Of a stretch of DNA of 55,395 nucleotides, positions 1 to 8,840 are shown in pieces. The notes under the pieces were generated by a model. It was not told where the DNA came from. It saw nothing but the letters and a program-made list of their open reading frames with translations, and did no database searches. The translations under genes and the position numbers were made by a program. The first letter of the stretch is position 1. The number at the start of each line of letters is the position of its first letter. This DNA comes from JABDQZ01 sp050049775 (GTDB lineage: Bacteria; Pseudomonadota; Gammaproteobacteria; Chromatiales; Chromatiaceae), in assembly GCA_050049775.1 (NCBI GenBank), contig JASFVP010000018.1:1-55395 (forward strand), given 5' to 3'.

Positions 1-143
1 CAGCCACAGTAGCACTTTGTAATTGATTTGCATGAGCTGATCTTAGCGCAAGTGTAGTATTTGTCATGCTCGGGCTTCATTGACTGGAAAGCACGACGAA
101 ATAAACCTAATCTTTGTTCATCATTTTCAAGAGCAGTATTTTT

Positions 144-1916
144 ATGACCTGGGAAGCCTGGCTGGTGTTGGCGGTAATCGCGCTGTGCTTTGTATTGTTG
201 GCCTCGAATCGTTTTTCACCCGATCTGATCATGATGGGCGGTCTGACGCTGTTATTGTTGAGTGGCGTGATTACCCCGCAGCAGGCGCTGGCCGGTCTGT
301 CCAACGAGGGCATGGTGACGGTGGCGGTGCTCTACATTGTGATCACCGGCTTTCGCGAGACCGGCGGTATCAACTGGATTGTGCAATCGGTACTTGGCAT
401 ACCGCGATCACTCAGACATGCGCAGCTCAAGGTGATGGCTCCGGTGGCAGCACTGAGTGCGTTTCTCAACAACACGCCGGTGGTCGCGATTTTCATCCCG
501 GCGATCGATGACTGGGCCAAACGCCATCGCCTGTCGGTTTCCAAATTGTTGTTGCCATTGAGTTATGCGGCGATTGCCGGTGGCACCTGTACGCTGATCG
601 GCACCAGCACCAACCTGGTTATCAATGGTTTGATGACGGCCGAAACCGATTACCCGTCATTCGGCATTTTCGAACTCGCCTGGATCGGCGTGCCGGTCAC
701 GCTGGTTGTGTTTGTGTATGTGCTGCTCACCCAGCACTGGTTGTTGCCGGAACGCCGACCGGCGCTACAGCAGTTTGCCGACGCGCGCGAATACATTGTC
801 GAGATGCTGGTGGAACAGGGCAGTTCCCTGGCCGGTAAGACAATCGAGCAGGCCGGCCTGCGTCAGCTGCCGGGGCTATACCTGATCGAGATCGAGCGTG
901 GCGGCCGGGTGATCACAGCGGTGGCGCCGCAACAGCAGTTGCAGGCGAACGACCGGCTGGTGTTTGTCGGTGTGGTTGAATCGGTGATTGATCTGCAGCG
1001 CACTGCCGGGCTGAAGCCGGCCACCGATCAGGTATTCAAGCTGGACTCACCGCGTGAGGAGCGTTGTCTGACCGAGGCGGTGATTTCCAACAGCTCGCCA
1101 TTGGTGGGCAAGACAATTCGTGAAGGCCGCTTCCGCAGCATTTACAATGCCGCCATCATCGGTGTGTCGCGCAACGGTGAACGAATTCACCAGAAAATCG
1201 GCGATATCAAATTACGCGCCGGCGATACCTTGTTAATGGTGTCGCATGCCGGTTTTTTTGAACAACAGCGCAATTCGCGCGACTTTTATCTGGTCAGCGG
1301 CCTGTGTGACGTACAGCATGTGCGTCATGAACGCGCACCGCTCGCCATGCTGATACTGCTTGGCATGGTTGTGGTGGTGGCGTTTGGCTGGCTGAGCATG
1401 CTCAAGGCGTCGATGCTGGCGGCCGGGCTGATGATTGTGACGCGCTGCACCAGTGGTCGCATTGCGCGTCGGGCGGTGGACTGGCAGGTGCTGATCGTGA
1501 TTGCCGCATCCTTTGGCATCGCCACGGCATTGCAGAATTCCGGCGCCGCCGCGACCCTGGCGCAGGGGCTGGTGTCGTTGGCGAACGACATACCCATACT
1601 GGCGCTGGCGATGGTATTTCTCGCCACGGCGCTGCTCAGCGCGCTGGCGACCAACAATGCCGCCGCGGTGATCATGTTTCCGATTGCGCTGTCGACAGCG
1701 CAGCGTCTGCACGTGAATTTTCTGCCGTTTGCTGTTTGCATCATGGTGGCGGCCTCCGCGAGTTTTGCCACACCGATCGGCTATCAAACCAACCTGATGG
1801 TTTATGGCGCTGGTGGCTATCATTTCCGGGATTACCTGAACTTCGGTATTCCGTTGACATTGCTGGTCGGGCTGGTCACGGTCGGCATCACCCCCTGGGT
1901 CTGGTCCCTGTTCTGA
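144..1916 (+). CDS. SLC13/CitMHS-type permease with two RCK_C domains
   Basis: Integral membrane transporter of the divalent-anion:sodium symporter class (SLC13/CitMHS fold), 590 aa. Hydrophobic helices cover about residues 1-210 and 395-590. They carry the family-typical NNTPVVA segment near residue 109 and a second ATNNAAAVIMFP segment near 501. Between the two halves lie two soluble TrkA-C/RCK_C domains (about 212-290 and 300-372), which usually bind ligand and gate transport. This layout is shared with sulfate/dicarboxylate/thiosulfate-type permeases of Proteobacteria; the substrate cannot be read from sequence. The start at 144 (MTWEAW) begins right at the first membrane helix. An in-frame ATG at 114 would add ten residues with no better ribosome site. 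The 3' end overlaps the convergent gene at 1832-2155. Confidence 0.85.
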   Translation: MTWEAWLVLAVIALCFVLLASNRFSPDLIMMGGLTLLLLSGVITPQQALAGLSNEGMVTVAVLYIVITGFRETGGINWIVQSVLGIPRSLRHAQLKVMAPVAALSAFLNNTPVVAIFIPAIDDWAKRHRLSVSKLLLPLSYAAIAGGTCTLIGTSTNLVINGLMTAETDYPSFGIFELAWIGVPVTLVVFVYVLLTQHWLLPERRPALQQFADAREYIVEMLVEQGSSLAGKTIEQAGLRQLPGLYLIEIERGGRVITAVAPQQQLQANDRLVFVGVVESVIDLQRTAGLKPATDQVFKLDSPREERCLTEAVISNSSPLVGKTIREGRFRSIYNAAIIGVSRNGERIHQKIGDIKLRAGDTLLMVSHAGFFEQQRNSRDFYLVSGLCDVQHVRHERAPLAMLILLGMVVVVAFGWLSMLKASMLAAGLMIVTRCTSGRIARRAVDWQVLIVIAASFGIATALQNSGAAATLAQGLVSLANDIPILALAMVFLATALLSALATNNAAAVIMFPIALSTAQRLHVNFLPFAVCIMVAASASFATPIGYQTNLMVYGAGGYHFRDYLNFGIPLTLLVGLVTVGITPWVWSLF

Positions 1917-2155
1917 TACATTTTCATCAGCCGTGGGTGCAGGTACATGGACGACAAAACACCGAGCACGCCGCCGCAGGCCATGAACAGGATTTCCCAG
2001 CTGTTGCTGGCCGTCACGGATTTGATCAGCACAAATTGTGATACTGTGATGGCAATGGAAGTGGTGGTCGCCCACAGGTAGCGCCGATGGGTGACGTTCT
2101 GCTGCTGGAAGACCAGCAGGAACACGGTCAGATAGGATGAAATAAACAAGATCAT
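1832..2155 (-). CDS. small three-helix membrane protein, unknown function
   Basis: 107-aa protein with hydrophobic stretches near residues 1-17, 28-45 and 52-70, then a polar tail, so it is probably an inner-membrane protein. A clear GCAGGAG ribosome site lies six bases before the ATG, which argues that the gene is real although its last 85 bases overlap the end of the convergent permease. The VFQQQNVTH segment after helix 1 reminds me of small proteins found in some phages, but I do not recognise a named family. No function can be proposed. Confidence 0.55.
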   Translation of the reverse strand: MILFISSYLTVFLLVFQQQNVTHRRYLWATTTSIAITVSQFVLIKSVTASNSWEILFMACGGVLGVLSSMYLHPRLMKMYQNRDQTQGVMPTVTSPTSNVNGIPKFR

Positions 2156-2303
2156 GCGAACTCCTGCAGCGTTGTTATTGCAGACTAGCAGGAGAGAAGC
2201 TCATTTCATGAGCCTGTGAGGCTCGATTGAACTTTTTGCTCGCTGAACTACCTTAAAAACAACTTTCTACAGTTTATGACTGCAAAAAGCAGGGGGAGAA
2301 GTC

Positions 2304-2780
2304 ATGAAGAAGAATCGAAATAACAGCAGCAACCAACGAGTCAGCCTGGCGCTGGCTGCCAGTCTTGTGCTCGGCCTGGCAGCGCCAGTGGTCTCGGCGG
2401 GCGAAGTCGAGCGCGCCGTTGAATATCGCCAGGGTCTCATGAACGTGATCGGCTGGAATGTGAAAAGCATGGGCGCGATGATGAAAGGCGAAACGCCTTA
2501 TGATCAGGCCGCTTTTGCCCGGCACGCTGCCGATGTCGCCAAAGCGGCGCAACTGGATTTGCTGGCGGGATTTCCGGAAGATTCCGTAAACGATGAGTCT
2601 GACGCCTTGTCGGAAATCTGGTTTGACTTTGATGATTTCTCGCAAAAATTCCACGATTTTCAGAAAGCGGCCGACTCACTGGACAAGGCCGCAGCATCCG
2701 GTGATAAAGCGGCCACACAGGCGGCTTTCAAGGATCTTGGCGAAAGCTGCAAGTCCTGTCACAAGAAATACAAAAACTGA
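2304..2780 (+). CDS. cytochrome c' (class II c-type cytochrome)
   Basis: 158-aa periplasmic haem protein. A signal peptide (basic start, hydrophobic core, cleavage near VVSAGE) is followed by a four-helix-bundle sequence. The haem-binding motif CKSCH sits at the extreme C terminus (C149, C152, H153), as in all class II cytochromes c. Family members bind NO and help protect against nitrosative stress or shuttle electrons. Length and motif position match the family. A strong hairpin follows the gene, so it is probably monocistronic. Confidence 0.93.
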   Translation: MKKNRNNSSNQRVSLALAASLVLGLAAPVVSAGEVERAVEYRQGLMNVIGWNVKSMGAMMKGETPYDQAAFARHAADVAKAAQLDLLAGFPEDSVNDESDALSEIWFDFDDFSQKFHDFQKAADSLDKAAASGDKAATQAAFKDLGESCKSCHKKYKN

Positions 2781-2795
2781 TTCCAGCCAACACCT

Positions 2796-2829
2796 GACCA
2801 CAGCGAACACAGTCGTGTTCGCTGTGGTC
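2796..2829 (+). terminator. hairpin after the cytochrome c' gene
   Basis: A perfect 15-bp inverted repeat with a four-base AGTC loop lies 15 bases after the cytochrome stop codon. No long T tract follows on either strand, so termination or 3'-end protection is inferred. It lies between two convergent genes and could serve both. Confidence 0.6.
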
Positions 2830-2883
2830 TGTCGCAGGACGGATTCGGCGGGGGTATGGCCGGAACAGCTGGATCAGGGTTGT

Positions 2884-3255
2884 TCAGTAACCCTTGTTGG
2901 CATGCACGTCCGGCAGCGGCTGGTCGGTAGTGAGACCCCAGATCAGATATGCGATGGTTTCCGGTGCGATGACGGTGTGCGTATTGCCGACATCCATCAT
3001 CAGTTCACGTAACTGCTTGCGGGTGCCGTCATGGCCGGTCAGATCGAACAAGATGTCGAGATGTTCATTGAGTTCGACGATCTGTTTGAGGCCAAGTATC
3101 GGGATGTCATTGGCTTCGGCTTTTTTGCGGCCTTCGGTTTCATTGAGTTCGGCTGCTGCCAGAATCTGAATACCGATATCACTCTTCTCCAGCATCTGGT
3201 CAAGAAAACGTTCACCGACGCGACCCAGTCCTACGATTGCAATTTTTAATGCCAT
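2884..3255 (-). CDS. Rossmann-fold NAD(P)-binding protein
   Basis: 123-aa protein beginning with a dinucleotide-binding fingerprint (IAIVGLGRVGERF; GxGxxG near residues 8-13), followed by alternating strands and helices ending in an LFDLTGH segment. It looks like a free-standing N-terminal domain of the GFO/IDH or homoserine-dehydrogenase NAD-binding type, with no catalytic C-terminal half, so it may be a sensor or redox partner. The start at 3255 was chosen because AGGAGG lies at ideal distance; a start at 3291 would add an unlikely twelve-residue extension. Confidence 0.7.
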   Translation of the reverse strand: MALKIAIVGLGRVGERFLDQMLEKSDIGIQILAAAELNETEGRKKAEANDIPILGLKQIVELNEHLDILFDLTGHDGTRKQLRELMMDVGNTHTVIAPETIAYLIWGLTTDQPLPDVHANKGY

Positions 3256-3586
3256 AAACCCTCCTGAAGGTATGGTTATTGTGTCAAACAAAGCCCTGAG
3301 AGGTTTTCACCGTCTCTTTTTGTTTTCAGAACAATCCTTGCTTGATACTCACGTCCGGGTGAAACGATTCTGAATACTGCTTCAATACTGCGTATCAAAT
3401 GAAGCACACATTCACATGTGTCGCGACTGCATCAGGCCAGCTGTTGACACGGACGCACATTGAGATACATTTTCGGTTTCGGCGTCGGTTTCGCGAACTT
3501 TAATAAAAAAATCGCCTGATTTCGTCGCTGCCATGCAGATGCGCTGATTTCATCAGGACAATTTCTCCGGGGGTAGCTTTTCCACT

Positions 3587-3997
3587 ATGTACAAATGCCA
3601 ACATTTTGCGATTCATGAACTGGTGCCGCCCCATGTCTACCAGAAGCGCGGCGAAAAAGCCTGGGAGCTGCTCGATGAAAACCTGCTGATCACGCTCGAC
3701 AAGCTGCGTGACATCTACGGCCCGGTCACCGTCAACAACTACAAATGGGGCGGTGAGCGCGAGTGGAGTGGCCTGCGCACGCCGGACAGTCCATATTACA
3801 GCGCGTTCAGCCAGCACAGTTTCGGTCGTGCCGCAGATTGCCTGTTCGACAACATCACCGCTGAGGAAGTGCGCCAGGATATTCTGGCCGACCCGACCAA
3901 TTCGGCGTTCAAACTGATCGGCAGTCTCGAGCTGGGTGTGTCCTGGCTGCACTTTGATGTGCGCAATTGTGATCGCATCAAAACCTACTACCCGTAA
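3587..3997 (+). CDS. M15-type zinc peptidase (endolysin/D-Ala-D-Ala carboxypeptidase-like)
   Basis: 136-aa single-domain protein with the zinc ligands of the M15/VanY-like fold: H77 and D84 in the SQHSFGRAAD segment and H122 in WLHFD. Members cleave D-Ala or related peptide bonds in peptidoglycan. Small versions without a signal peptide are commonly phage or prophage endolysins; others are cytoplasmic orphans. No other phage gene is adjacent, so this may be a domesticated or leftover gene. Confidence 0.75.
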   Translation: MYKCQHFAIHELVPPHVYQKRGEKAWELLDENLLITLDKLRDIYGPVTVNNYKWGGEREWSGLRTPDSPYYSAFSQHSFGRAADCLFDNITAEEVRQDILADPTNSAFKLIGSLELGVSWLHFDVRNCDRIKTYYP

Positions 3998-4079
3998 AGT
4001 TCGATCCAATCAACGGGCGCTGTCGGAGTAAGCCGCCTGCGACAGGACGTGTTAACAATAACAACAAGGGAGCTTTCAT

Positions 4080-5039
4080 ATGTTATTTATCACCAACAGG
4101 GAACCGACAGGCTCTATCCGCACCCGCATCGGCCGGTCCTATTCTTTTGACCTGAAAAAAAATTCACCCTCCAATTCGGTGTTTTTCTGTGAACGCCACG
4201 GACCGGATGACTATACCGAGATAGGTAACGAAGCCTTGCTGGGCCGTTTGCGCGATAATAATGCCAAACAATTGCTGTTTTTCATTCACGGTTTTTCCAA
4301 CCTGCCAGAACCGCACATTTTTCCGCGTGTGGAGAAGCTCCAGCAATTGTTTGACGAAAAGGAATCCAACCTGATTGAAGTGATTCCCCTGATCTGGCCC
4401 TGTGATGACGACTTCGGCATCGTCAAGGATTACTGGGATGACCAGAAGTCGGCCGACCAGAGCGCCTTTTCCTTTTCCCGTGTGTTGCAGAAGTTCATGG
4501 CCTGGCGTGATGAGCAGACTGCGGATGTACCTTGCCTGAAGCGCATCAACGTGCTGGCGCATTCGATGGGTAACCGGGTACTGCGCGAAACCCTGGCCAA
4601 GTGGGATAAGTACGACCTCGCCAATGGTGTGCCGTTGCTGTTTCGCAGCACCATTTTAATGGCGGCAGACATCGTCAATGAATCGCTCGAGGAGCACAAA
4701 GACGGCCGTCTGATCAGTCAGGCGTCACGTAATGTATCCGTGTATTTCGCTTCGGATGACCTGGCACTGCGCTCCAGCAAGATTTCCAATCTAAGAAACA
4801 AGGTGGCGTCACGCCGGCTGGGGCATACCGGTCCGGAGGACATGAGCAAGGTGCAGACGAATGTTTATGCCATTGACTGCGACAACTTCAATAACAGTTA
4901 CGACAGCCCGAAGGGGCATTCGTATTTTCTGGATGACGGCCAGGGTGAGGTGGGCAAGGTATTCGACCATCTGTTTTATACCATCAAGACCGGTCGGGTC
5001 AGCGTGGATGATCACGTCAATCGCAAGATCATTCTGTAA
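4080..5039 (+). CDS. alpha/beta hydrolase of the DUF900 family
   Basis: 319 aa. The oxyanion-side motif FFIHGF (about 67-72) and the nucleophile elbow AHSMGNR (S162 in A-H-S-M-G) define an alpha/beta hydrolase of the DUF900 type (esterase/lipase-like). No signal peptide is visible, so it is probably cytoplasmic. AAGGGAG precedes the ATG at 4080. The lipoprotein gene starts 28 bases after the stop and may be co-transcribed. The substrate is unknown. Confidence 0.78.
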   Translation: MLFITNREPTGSIRTRIGRSYSFDLKKNSPSNSVFFCERHGPDDYTEIGNEALLGRLRDNNAKQLLFFIHGFSNLPEPHIFPRVEKLQQLFDEKESNLIEVIPLIWPCDDDFGIVKDYWDDQKSADQSAFSFSRVLQKFMAWRDEQTADVPCLKRINVLAHSMGNRVLRETLAKWDKYDLANGVPLLFRSTILMAADIVNESLEEHKDGRLISQASRNVSVYFASDDLALRSSKISNLRNKVASRRLGHTGPEDMSKVQTNVYAIDCDNFNNSYDSPKGHSYFLDDGQGEVGKVFDHLFYTIKTGRVSVDDHVNRKIIL

Positions 5040-5067
5040 TCGGTCAGGCTATAACTGGAGCGTGTTT

Positions 5068-5523
5068 ATGTACAAGGAAATGATCATGGTCGCGGTCGTT
5101 GCCGCTGTGCTTCTGTTACCGGCCTGCTCGCCGACACCGGATGTACGCCTGGTGCTGTGCAAGGATCTGGTCCAGCAAATGCACGAGTCACCGGATTCGA
5201 TCGAGTGGCTGGATGAACAAATGAAGTTCTCCGGCTACGAGGACATGCAGGTGCAATTGCAATATAAAGCCGATGCCAGGACCGAGTCTGCTGTCTGCTT
5301 TTATGCTTACGAAGCCAATGAGGAGAATGCCATGACCCTCAGTAACCCGGCTTCGGCCTATTCGACTTATCCCGCCAAAATGCTCTGGAACGACCAGGCG
5401 GTGCAACGCCAGACACTGATCGACCAGATCAATGCCGTATTGCACAAGCAGGGCAAGCAGCTGATCCAGTCGGTCAAAACCGGCGTAAAAAAAGCCGAAG
5501 ATTTTCTGGAACAAAACAACTGA
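5068..5523 (+). CDS. lipoprotein of unknown function
   Basis: 151-aa protein with a lipoprotein signal peptide: hydrophobic core and lipobox LLPAC with the lipidated cysteine at residue 20. The mature part is polar and mostly helical. I recognise no family. The start at 5068 is supported by GGAG upstream and by the signal peptide beginning there; in-frame sequence further 5' lies inside the hydrolase gene. Confidence 0.7.
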   Translation: MYKEMIMVAVVAAVLLLPACSPTPDVRLVLCKDLVQQMHESPDSIEWLDEQMKFSGYEDMQVQLQYKADARTESAVCFYAYEANEENAMTLSNPASAYSTYPAKMLWNDQAVQRQTLIDQINAVLHKQGKQLIQSVKTGVKKAEDFLEQNN

Positions 5524-5752
5524 TACCTTCCCCCGGCAATCCTGTTAGCCAGGGCTGAAGCATTGCCGCGGCCCGGCAGCAGTCTTGTGCCGAGCAACAA
5601 ATTCCATTTAATACCTTCCTGACACGCAGTTTGCTTGTCCTGCACGAGACTCTGCAGGCAGATGACGTTCTGCCGGGTGTTTCTGCCGTTGGCATCTGTA
5701 CGTTTTCACAAAAAAATGAAAAAAAATGACGGATCAGTGTTGACAGTCAAAT

Positions 5753-5771
5753 AAGAATGATTATCATTTAC
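5753..5771. promoter_or_regulatory. Fur-box-like operator
   Basis: Fourteen of 19 positions match the Fur consensus GATAATGATAATCATTATC. The core AATGAT-T-ATCATT is a perfect 6-1-6 palindrome. It lies 27 bases before the start of the 5799 gene, inside the expected promoter, which suggests iron repression of the downstream gene set. Confidence 0.65.
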
Positions 5772-5798
5772 AAAAAGCAATTCACCAAGGAGATGATG

Positions 5799-6095
5799 AT
5801 GCGACTGACTGTTGATGCCTGGCTGGAACGCCGTAACCCGCGAATTCGCTTGCTCGATTCAGTAACCGGACAGGAAGTCCTGCAGATCGGAAGTGAACGA
5901 TTGCGTGACCTCATGGAAGCGGGCGATCTGTGTCTGGCTGACCTTGAGCCGAACGATCATCTGCCCGAAGAACTCATCGATGTTTTGCTGCAGCAACTTG
6001 CCGACCGGCGCGCCAGGTTCCAGCGTCGCCTGCCGTCCTACATTGGCAATCCCAGGCCACAGCACGGTATTTCCGGATATTCATTTTTTTCCTGA
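5799..6095 (+). CDS. unknown 98-aa protein, first gene of an iron-controlled operon
   Basis: Soluble, acidic-to-neutral 98-aa protein beginning MRLTVDAW; no recognised domain, signal peptide or membrane segment. Three ATGs lie in a row (5793, 5796, 5799). The third is preferred because AAGGAG at 5787-5792 then sits six bases away. The gene follows a Fur-like operator directly and ends 15 bases before the DUF2325 gene, so it is very likely part of the same transcript. Confidence 0.6.
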   Translation: MRLTVDAWLERRNPRIRLLDSVTGQEVLQIGSERLRDLMEAGDLCLADLEPNDHLPEELIDVLLQQLADRRARFQRRLPSYIGNPRPQHGISGYSFFS

Positions 6096-6110
6096 TTAGG
6101 GAGTTTTTGC

Positions 6111-7340
6111 ATGTGTGATCTCTGTGAAAAGCCGGGCGGACAAAGGCCCGAGGTTTCGACAAACCGGCGTCTGAAATTATGGGAGTTACGCAGTCATTTT
6201 CATTGCGCCATTCTCGGCACCTGCCTGAGCATGGATGAGTTGCGCAAGGTCATGCGCCAGTCCGGAGTTCAGCTGGACGTGCAGGCGTCGGATTATGACC
6301 TGCATGCCACCATGGTCGGGCTTGCGGAAGAAAAAAATCGTGCTTCACGCAATCTTCACAAAATGCTCGACCGCAAATACAAACGCTGGATCAATGCCAT
6401 CGGGCGATGCCGCGATGCGCTTGTGTTGCGCCGACACTGGATTGATGCGATGGACAGCGGCGACATCCCCGGTACCTTCTGGGCCATCATGACGCACCCG
6501 TATGCCGACGTGGAACTGGTCAAACAGGCATTCCAGGATGTCCACATGCTGTCGCATTTACAGGGCGCGTCCAACCGCAGCGATATCAAGCGACTGAAAC
6601 AGATGGAACTGGAAGTGGCGGAATTACAGGAAACGCTCAGTAAAACGCGCCAGACGCACAACGAACAGATCACCCGACGCGATCAATTGATTCGCCAGCA
6701 GGAACACGAACTCGCAGCCCTGACGACAAGCCTGCACAACAGTGAATCGTCACCTGGCAATGACGCAAGCGACCAGCAACAGGACAAACAAAAGCAGACT
6801 TTATCGCGGCGGATTGAATACGCGGAAAGCCAACTGGCGCAACGTGATGTCGAGATTGCGCAGTTGCATGAAGAGATCGCCGGCCTCAGGGAAATGCTGG
6901 ATGAGTCCCGTGAAGAGCACGTGGCCATGGAACAAACCCTGGATATGCTGCTGGCCGAGAAAAACCGTGAGCAAGACAGCTCACTCGGCAACATAGACCT
7001 GCGCGGTAAACGCATTCTGTATGTCGGCGGCCGCTCGCGCATGGCGCCGCATCTGCGTTCGCTGGTGGAAGCCCACAATGGCCAGTTCAATCATCATGAT
7101 GGTGGACTGGAGGACAGCCGTTATGGCCTGCAGTGCACGCTGGCCGGCGCCGACATGGTGTTCTGCCCGATTGACTGCATCAGCCACGATGCCTGCAAGC
7201 GCGTCAAACGCCATTGTCAGCAACAGGACAAGCAATTCATTCCATTGCGCTCATCCGGCCTGTCCGCTTTCGCCGCCGGTCTGCGACGCTATTCGCAGCC
7301 AGCGGATAACAATGCGCATGAAAAACCGGCCTTACAGTAA
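6111..7340 (+). CDS. DUF2325 coiled-coil protein
   Basis: 409 aa. An N-terminal segment with a CDLCEKP pair of cysteines leads into a helical domain (about 20-150). A long coiled coil follows (about 155-290, rich in Q, E, R and L). The C-terminal DUF2325 domain (about 300-395) begins ILYVGGRSRM and contains conserved D and C residues (FCPIDCISHDACKRVK). DUF2325 proteins are uncharacterised; I recall them near iron or redox genes. Its position behind a Fur-like site and before feoAABC supports an iron-related role. Confidence 0.75.
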   Translation: MCDLCEKPGGQRPEVSTNRRLKLWELRSHFHCAILGTCLSMDELRKVMRQSGVQLDVQASDYDLHATMVGLAEEKNRASRNLHKMLDRKYKRWINAIGRCRDALVLRRHWIDAMDSGDIPGTFWAIMTHPYADVELVKQAFQDVHMLSHLQGASNRSDIKRLKQMELEVAELQETLSKTRQTHNEQITRRDQLIRQQEHELAALTTSLHNSESSPGNDASDQQQDKQKQTLSRRIEYAESQLAQRDVEIAQLHEEIAGLREMLDESREEHVAMEQTLDMLLAEKNREQDSSLGNIDLRGKRILYVGGRSRMAPHLRSLVEAHNGQFNHHDGGLEDSRYGLQCTLAGADMVFCPIDCISHDACKRVKRHCQQQDKQFIPLRSSGLSAFAAGLRRYSQPADNNAHEKPALQ

Positions 7341-7362
7341 GTCGATGTATAGCAGAGGAGAC

Positions 7363-7566
7363 ATGAATCACATGCATCACAAGGAAATGAAACTCAGCCT
7401 GCAGATTGAGAAAGCCTTCCGCGAAATTGCTCTGGCGCACGATATACCGGATCACGAGAAAACCGCCAGATTGCGCAATGCCTATCGTCAAGCCTGGTTT
7501 GAACACGATGACAAGGCGCTGCAAAAATGGCTGGAACGTGATGCCGCCAGGCAGTCCGCCGCCTGA
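7363..7566 (+). CDS. small charged helical protein, unknown
   Basis: 67-aa protein with a His/Met-rich start (MNHMHHKEMK) and an amphipathic helical body. AGAGGAG precedes the ATG at 7363, and the gene follows the DUF2325 stop by 22 bases. The His/Met cluster could bind metal, but this is speculation. No family recognised. Confidence 0.55.
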   Translation: MNHMHHKEMKLSLQIEKAFREIALAHDIPDHEKTARLRNAYRQAWFEHDDKALQKWLERDAARQSAA

Positions 7567-7594
7567 AAATACTCAACCCGAACAGGAGATGCCA

Positions 7595-7909
7595 ATGGCT
7601 TGTAATGATAACGAACTGGATCACACCATGATGTGCCTTGAATACCTGATGAGTCGATTTGTGCTCAAGCGCAAACTCTGGATTGCACGTGCGGTTGTTG
7701 ATCATCTGGAAAAATTGCAGGCGCATCCACGTAATCCGCGGCGCGAATCCCATGCCACATTGTTGTCGATCTGGAGCGCGATTGCCGCGCAGATGGAGCA
7801 GCCCAAAGCTGCTAATAGTGCCGCTAATAGTGCCGCCAATGATGACACCTGTTTGAGCCAGTTGCTTGCCGGTACTGCGGGAACCGGCATAACCCCACAG
7901 TCCGCGTAA
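7595..7909 (+). CDS. unknown 104-aa protein
   Basis: Soluble helical protein with a central basic stretch and a short tandem repeat (NSAANSAAN) in the C-terminal third. CAGGAG lies eight bases before the ATG at 7595. It sits in the same gene string as the DUF2325 gene. No domain recognised. Confidence 0.5.
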   Translation: MACNDNELDHTMMCLEYLMSRFVLKRKLWIARAVVDHLEKLQAHPRNPRRESHATLLSIWSAIAAQMEQPKAANSAANSAANDDTCLSQLLAGTAGTGITPQSA

Positions 7910-7915
7910 AACCTG

Positions 7916-8101
7916 ATGAGACAGATTAAACACCGACTTTGTTTTTTCTGTGGTTTCCTGCCGGGCATGCTGGTTGCCGGCCTGCTGTTATACGGTGGGC
8001 TGATGTGGTCTTTTCAGGAAGCCGGTGATGCTGCAGTTTCACAGTCAACCGGCACTGAGTTGTTGAACGTGGCAGGTAGCAGGGGCGGGGTACAGCACTA
8101 A
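7916..8101 (+). CDS. small single-pass membrane protein
   Basis: 61-aa protein with one hydrophobic helix (about residues 8-32, FFCGFLPGMLVAGLLLYGG) and a polar tail, starting six bases after the preceding stop. Translation may be coupled, since there is no strong ribosome site. Probably the last gene of the Fur-box operon before the feo promoter. No family recognised. Confidence 0.45.
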   Translation: MRQIKHRLCFFCGFLPGMLVAGLLLYGGLMWSFQEAGDAAVSQSTGTELLNVAGSRGGVQH

Positions 8102-8229
8102 AGCCTGTCTGCATCCTGTTGTTCGTGCCGGCCTTGTTCCAAGGTGGTTATTCACGAATTTTCCCTGAAGTCCTTACCGGTCTGATCCATGCATCCAGAT
8201 CGCTTATTGACATTGAAAATTATGTGGAA

Positions 8230-8248
8230 AATAATGCGAACTATTATC
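8230..8248. promoter_or_regulatory. Fur-box-like operator before feoA
   Basis: Fourteen of 19 positions match the Fur consensus, with intact AATAATG and TATTATC half-sites. It lies about 45 bases before the first feoA gene, next to a TATAGT-like -10 element. Feo operons are classic Fur targets. Confidence 0.6.
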
Positions 8249-8291
8249 AATTGCATTAAGTTTAGTTCTATAGTGGTAGTCGGGATGATTG

Positions 8292-8543
8292 ATGACCAAC
8301 CATGAAGTGTCGGATCGGGCGGCTTTTCCGCTGGCAATGGCGCAAGAGGGTGACCGGGTGAGTGTCTTGATGCTGCATGGCGGCAAGGGCATGGAAATGC
8401 GCTTGACGACACTGGGTCTGCATGTTGGCAGCGAACTCACGGTGATGCAGCGCCAAGGAGGCAACCTGGTCGTGATCAGTGGTGAGACGCGTTTTGCACT
8501 GGGCGCCGGCATGGCGCAAAAAATCATGGTGACTCAGCTTTAG
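8292..8543 (+). CDS. feoA: FeoA domain protein 1
   Basis: 83-aa SH3-like FeoA protein, a small cytosolic partner of the ferrous iron permease FeoB. The signature is in the centre, with MEMRLTTLGLHVGSELTV matching the family pattern of a leucine/glycine turn. ATG at 8292 is preferred over TTG at 8289. It is the first of two FeoA genes; the duplication is common in Feo operons. It follows a Fur-like operator. Confidence 0.85.
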   Translation: MTNHEVSDRAAFPLAMAQEGDRVSVLMLHGGKGMEMRLTTLGLHVGSELTVMQRQGGNLVVISGETRFALGAGMAQKIMVTQL

Positions 8544-8605
8544 TGATCCGTTTTCAGGTCTGGCCGCGATAGTTTGGCCGGATATATTTCGAGGGCATAG
8601 CGGTT

Positions 8606-8839
8606 ATGGCGGAAAGTTTGAAACAGATGGCAGTGGGCGACAGTGGCCGGGTCGTGGGTTTTGGTGAAGGCGGCAAAGCCTACCGCAAGAAACTTTTATC
8701 GATGGGACTGACGCCGGGTGTCGAGTTCAGTGTCACACGCTATGCGCCCATGGGTGATCCAGTGGAAATCCAGTTGCGAGGTTTTCGACTGAGTTTGCGC
8801 AAGGACGAAGCGACAGCAGTCATAGTCGAGAGGGTATAG
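8606..8839 (+). CDS. feoA: FeoA domain protein 2
   Basis: 77-aa FeoA protein with the canonical pattern (KKLLSMGLTPGVEFSV, then RLSLRKDEA). It ends one base before feoB, so the two are certainly co-transcribed and probably translationally coupled. It is closer to classic FeoA than the first copy. Thought to modulate FeoB function at the membrane. Confidence 0.92.
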   Translation: MAESLKQMAVGDSGRVVGFGEGGKAYRKKLLSMGLTPGVEFSVTRYAPMGDPVEIQLRGFRLSLRKDEATAVIVERV

Positions 8840-8840
8840 C

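Noticed and set aside
1233..2075. 280-codon minus-strand frame
   Set aside because: Antisense to the permease; His/Gln/Arg-rich shadow composition.
3587..3997. prophage
   Set aside because: The M15 peptidase is endolysin-like but no structural, replication or integrase genes are nearby.
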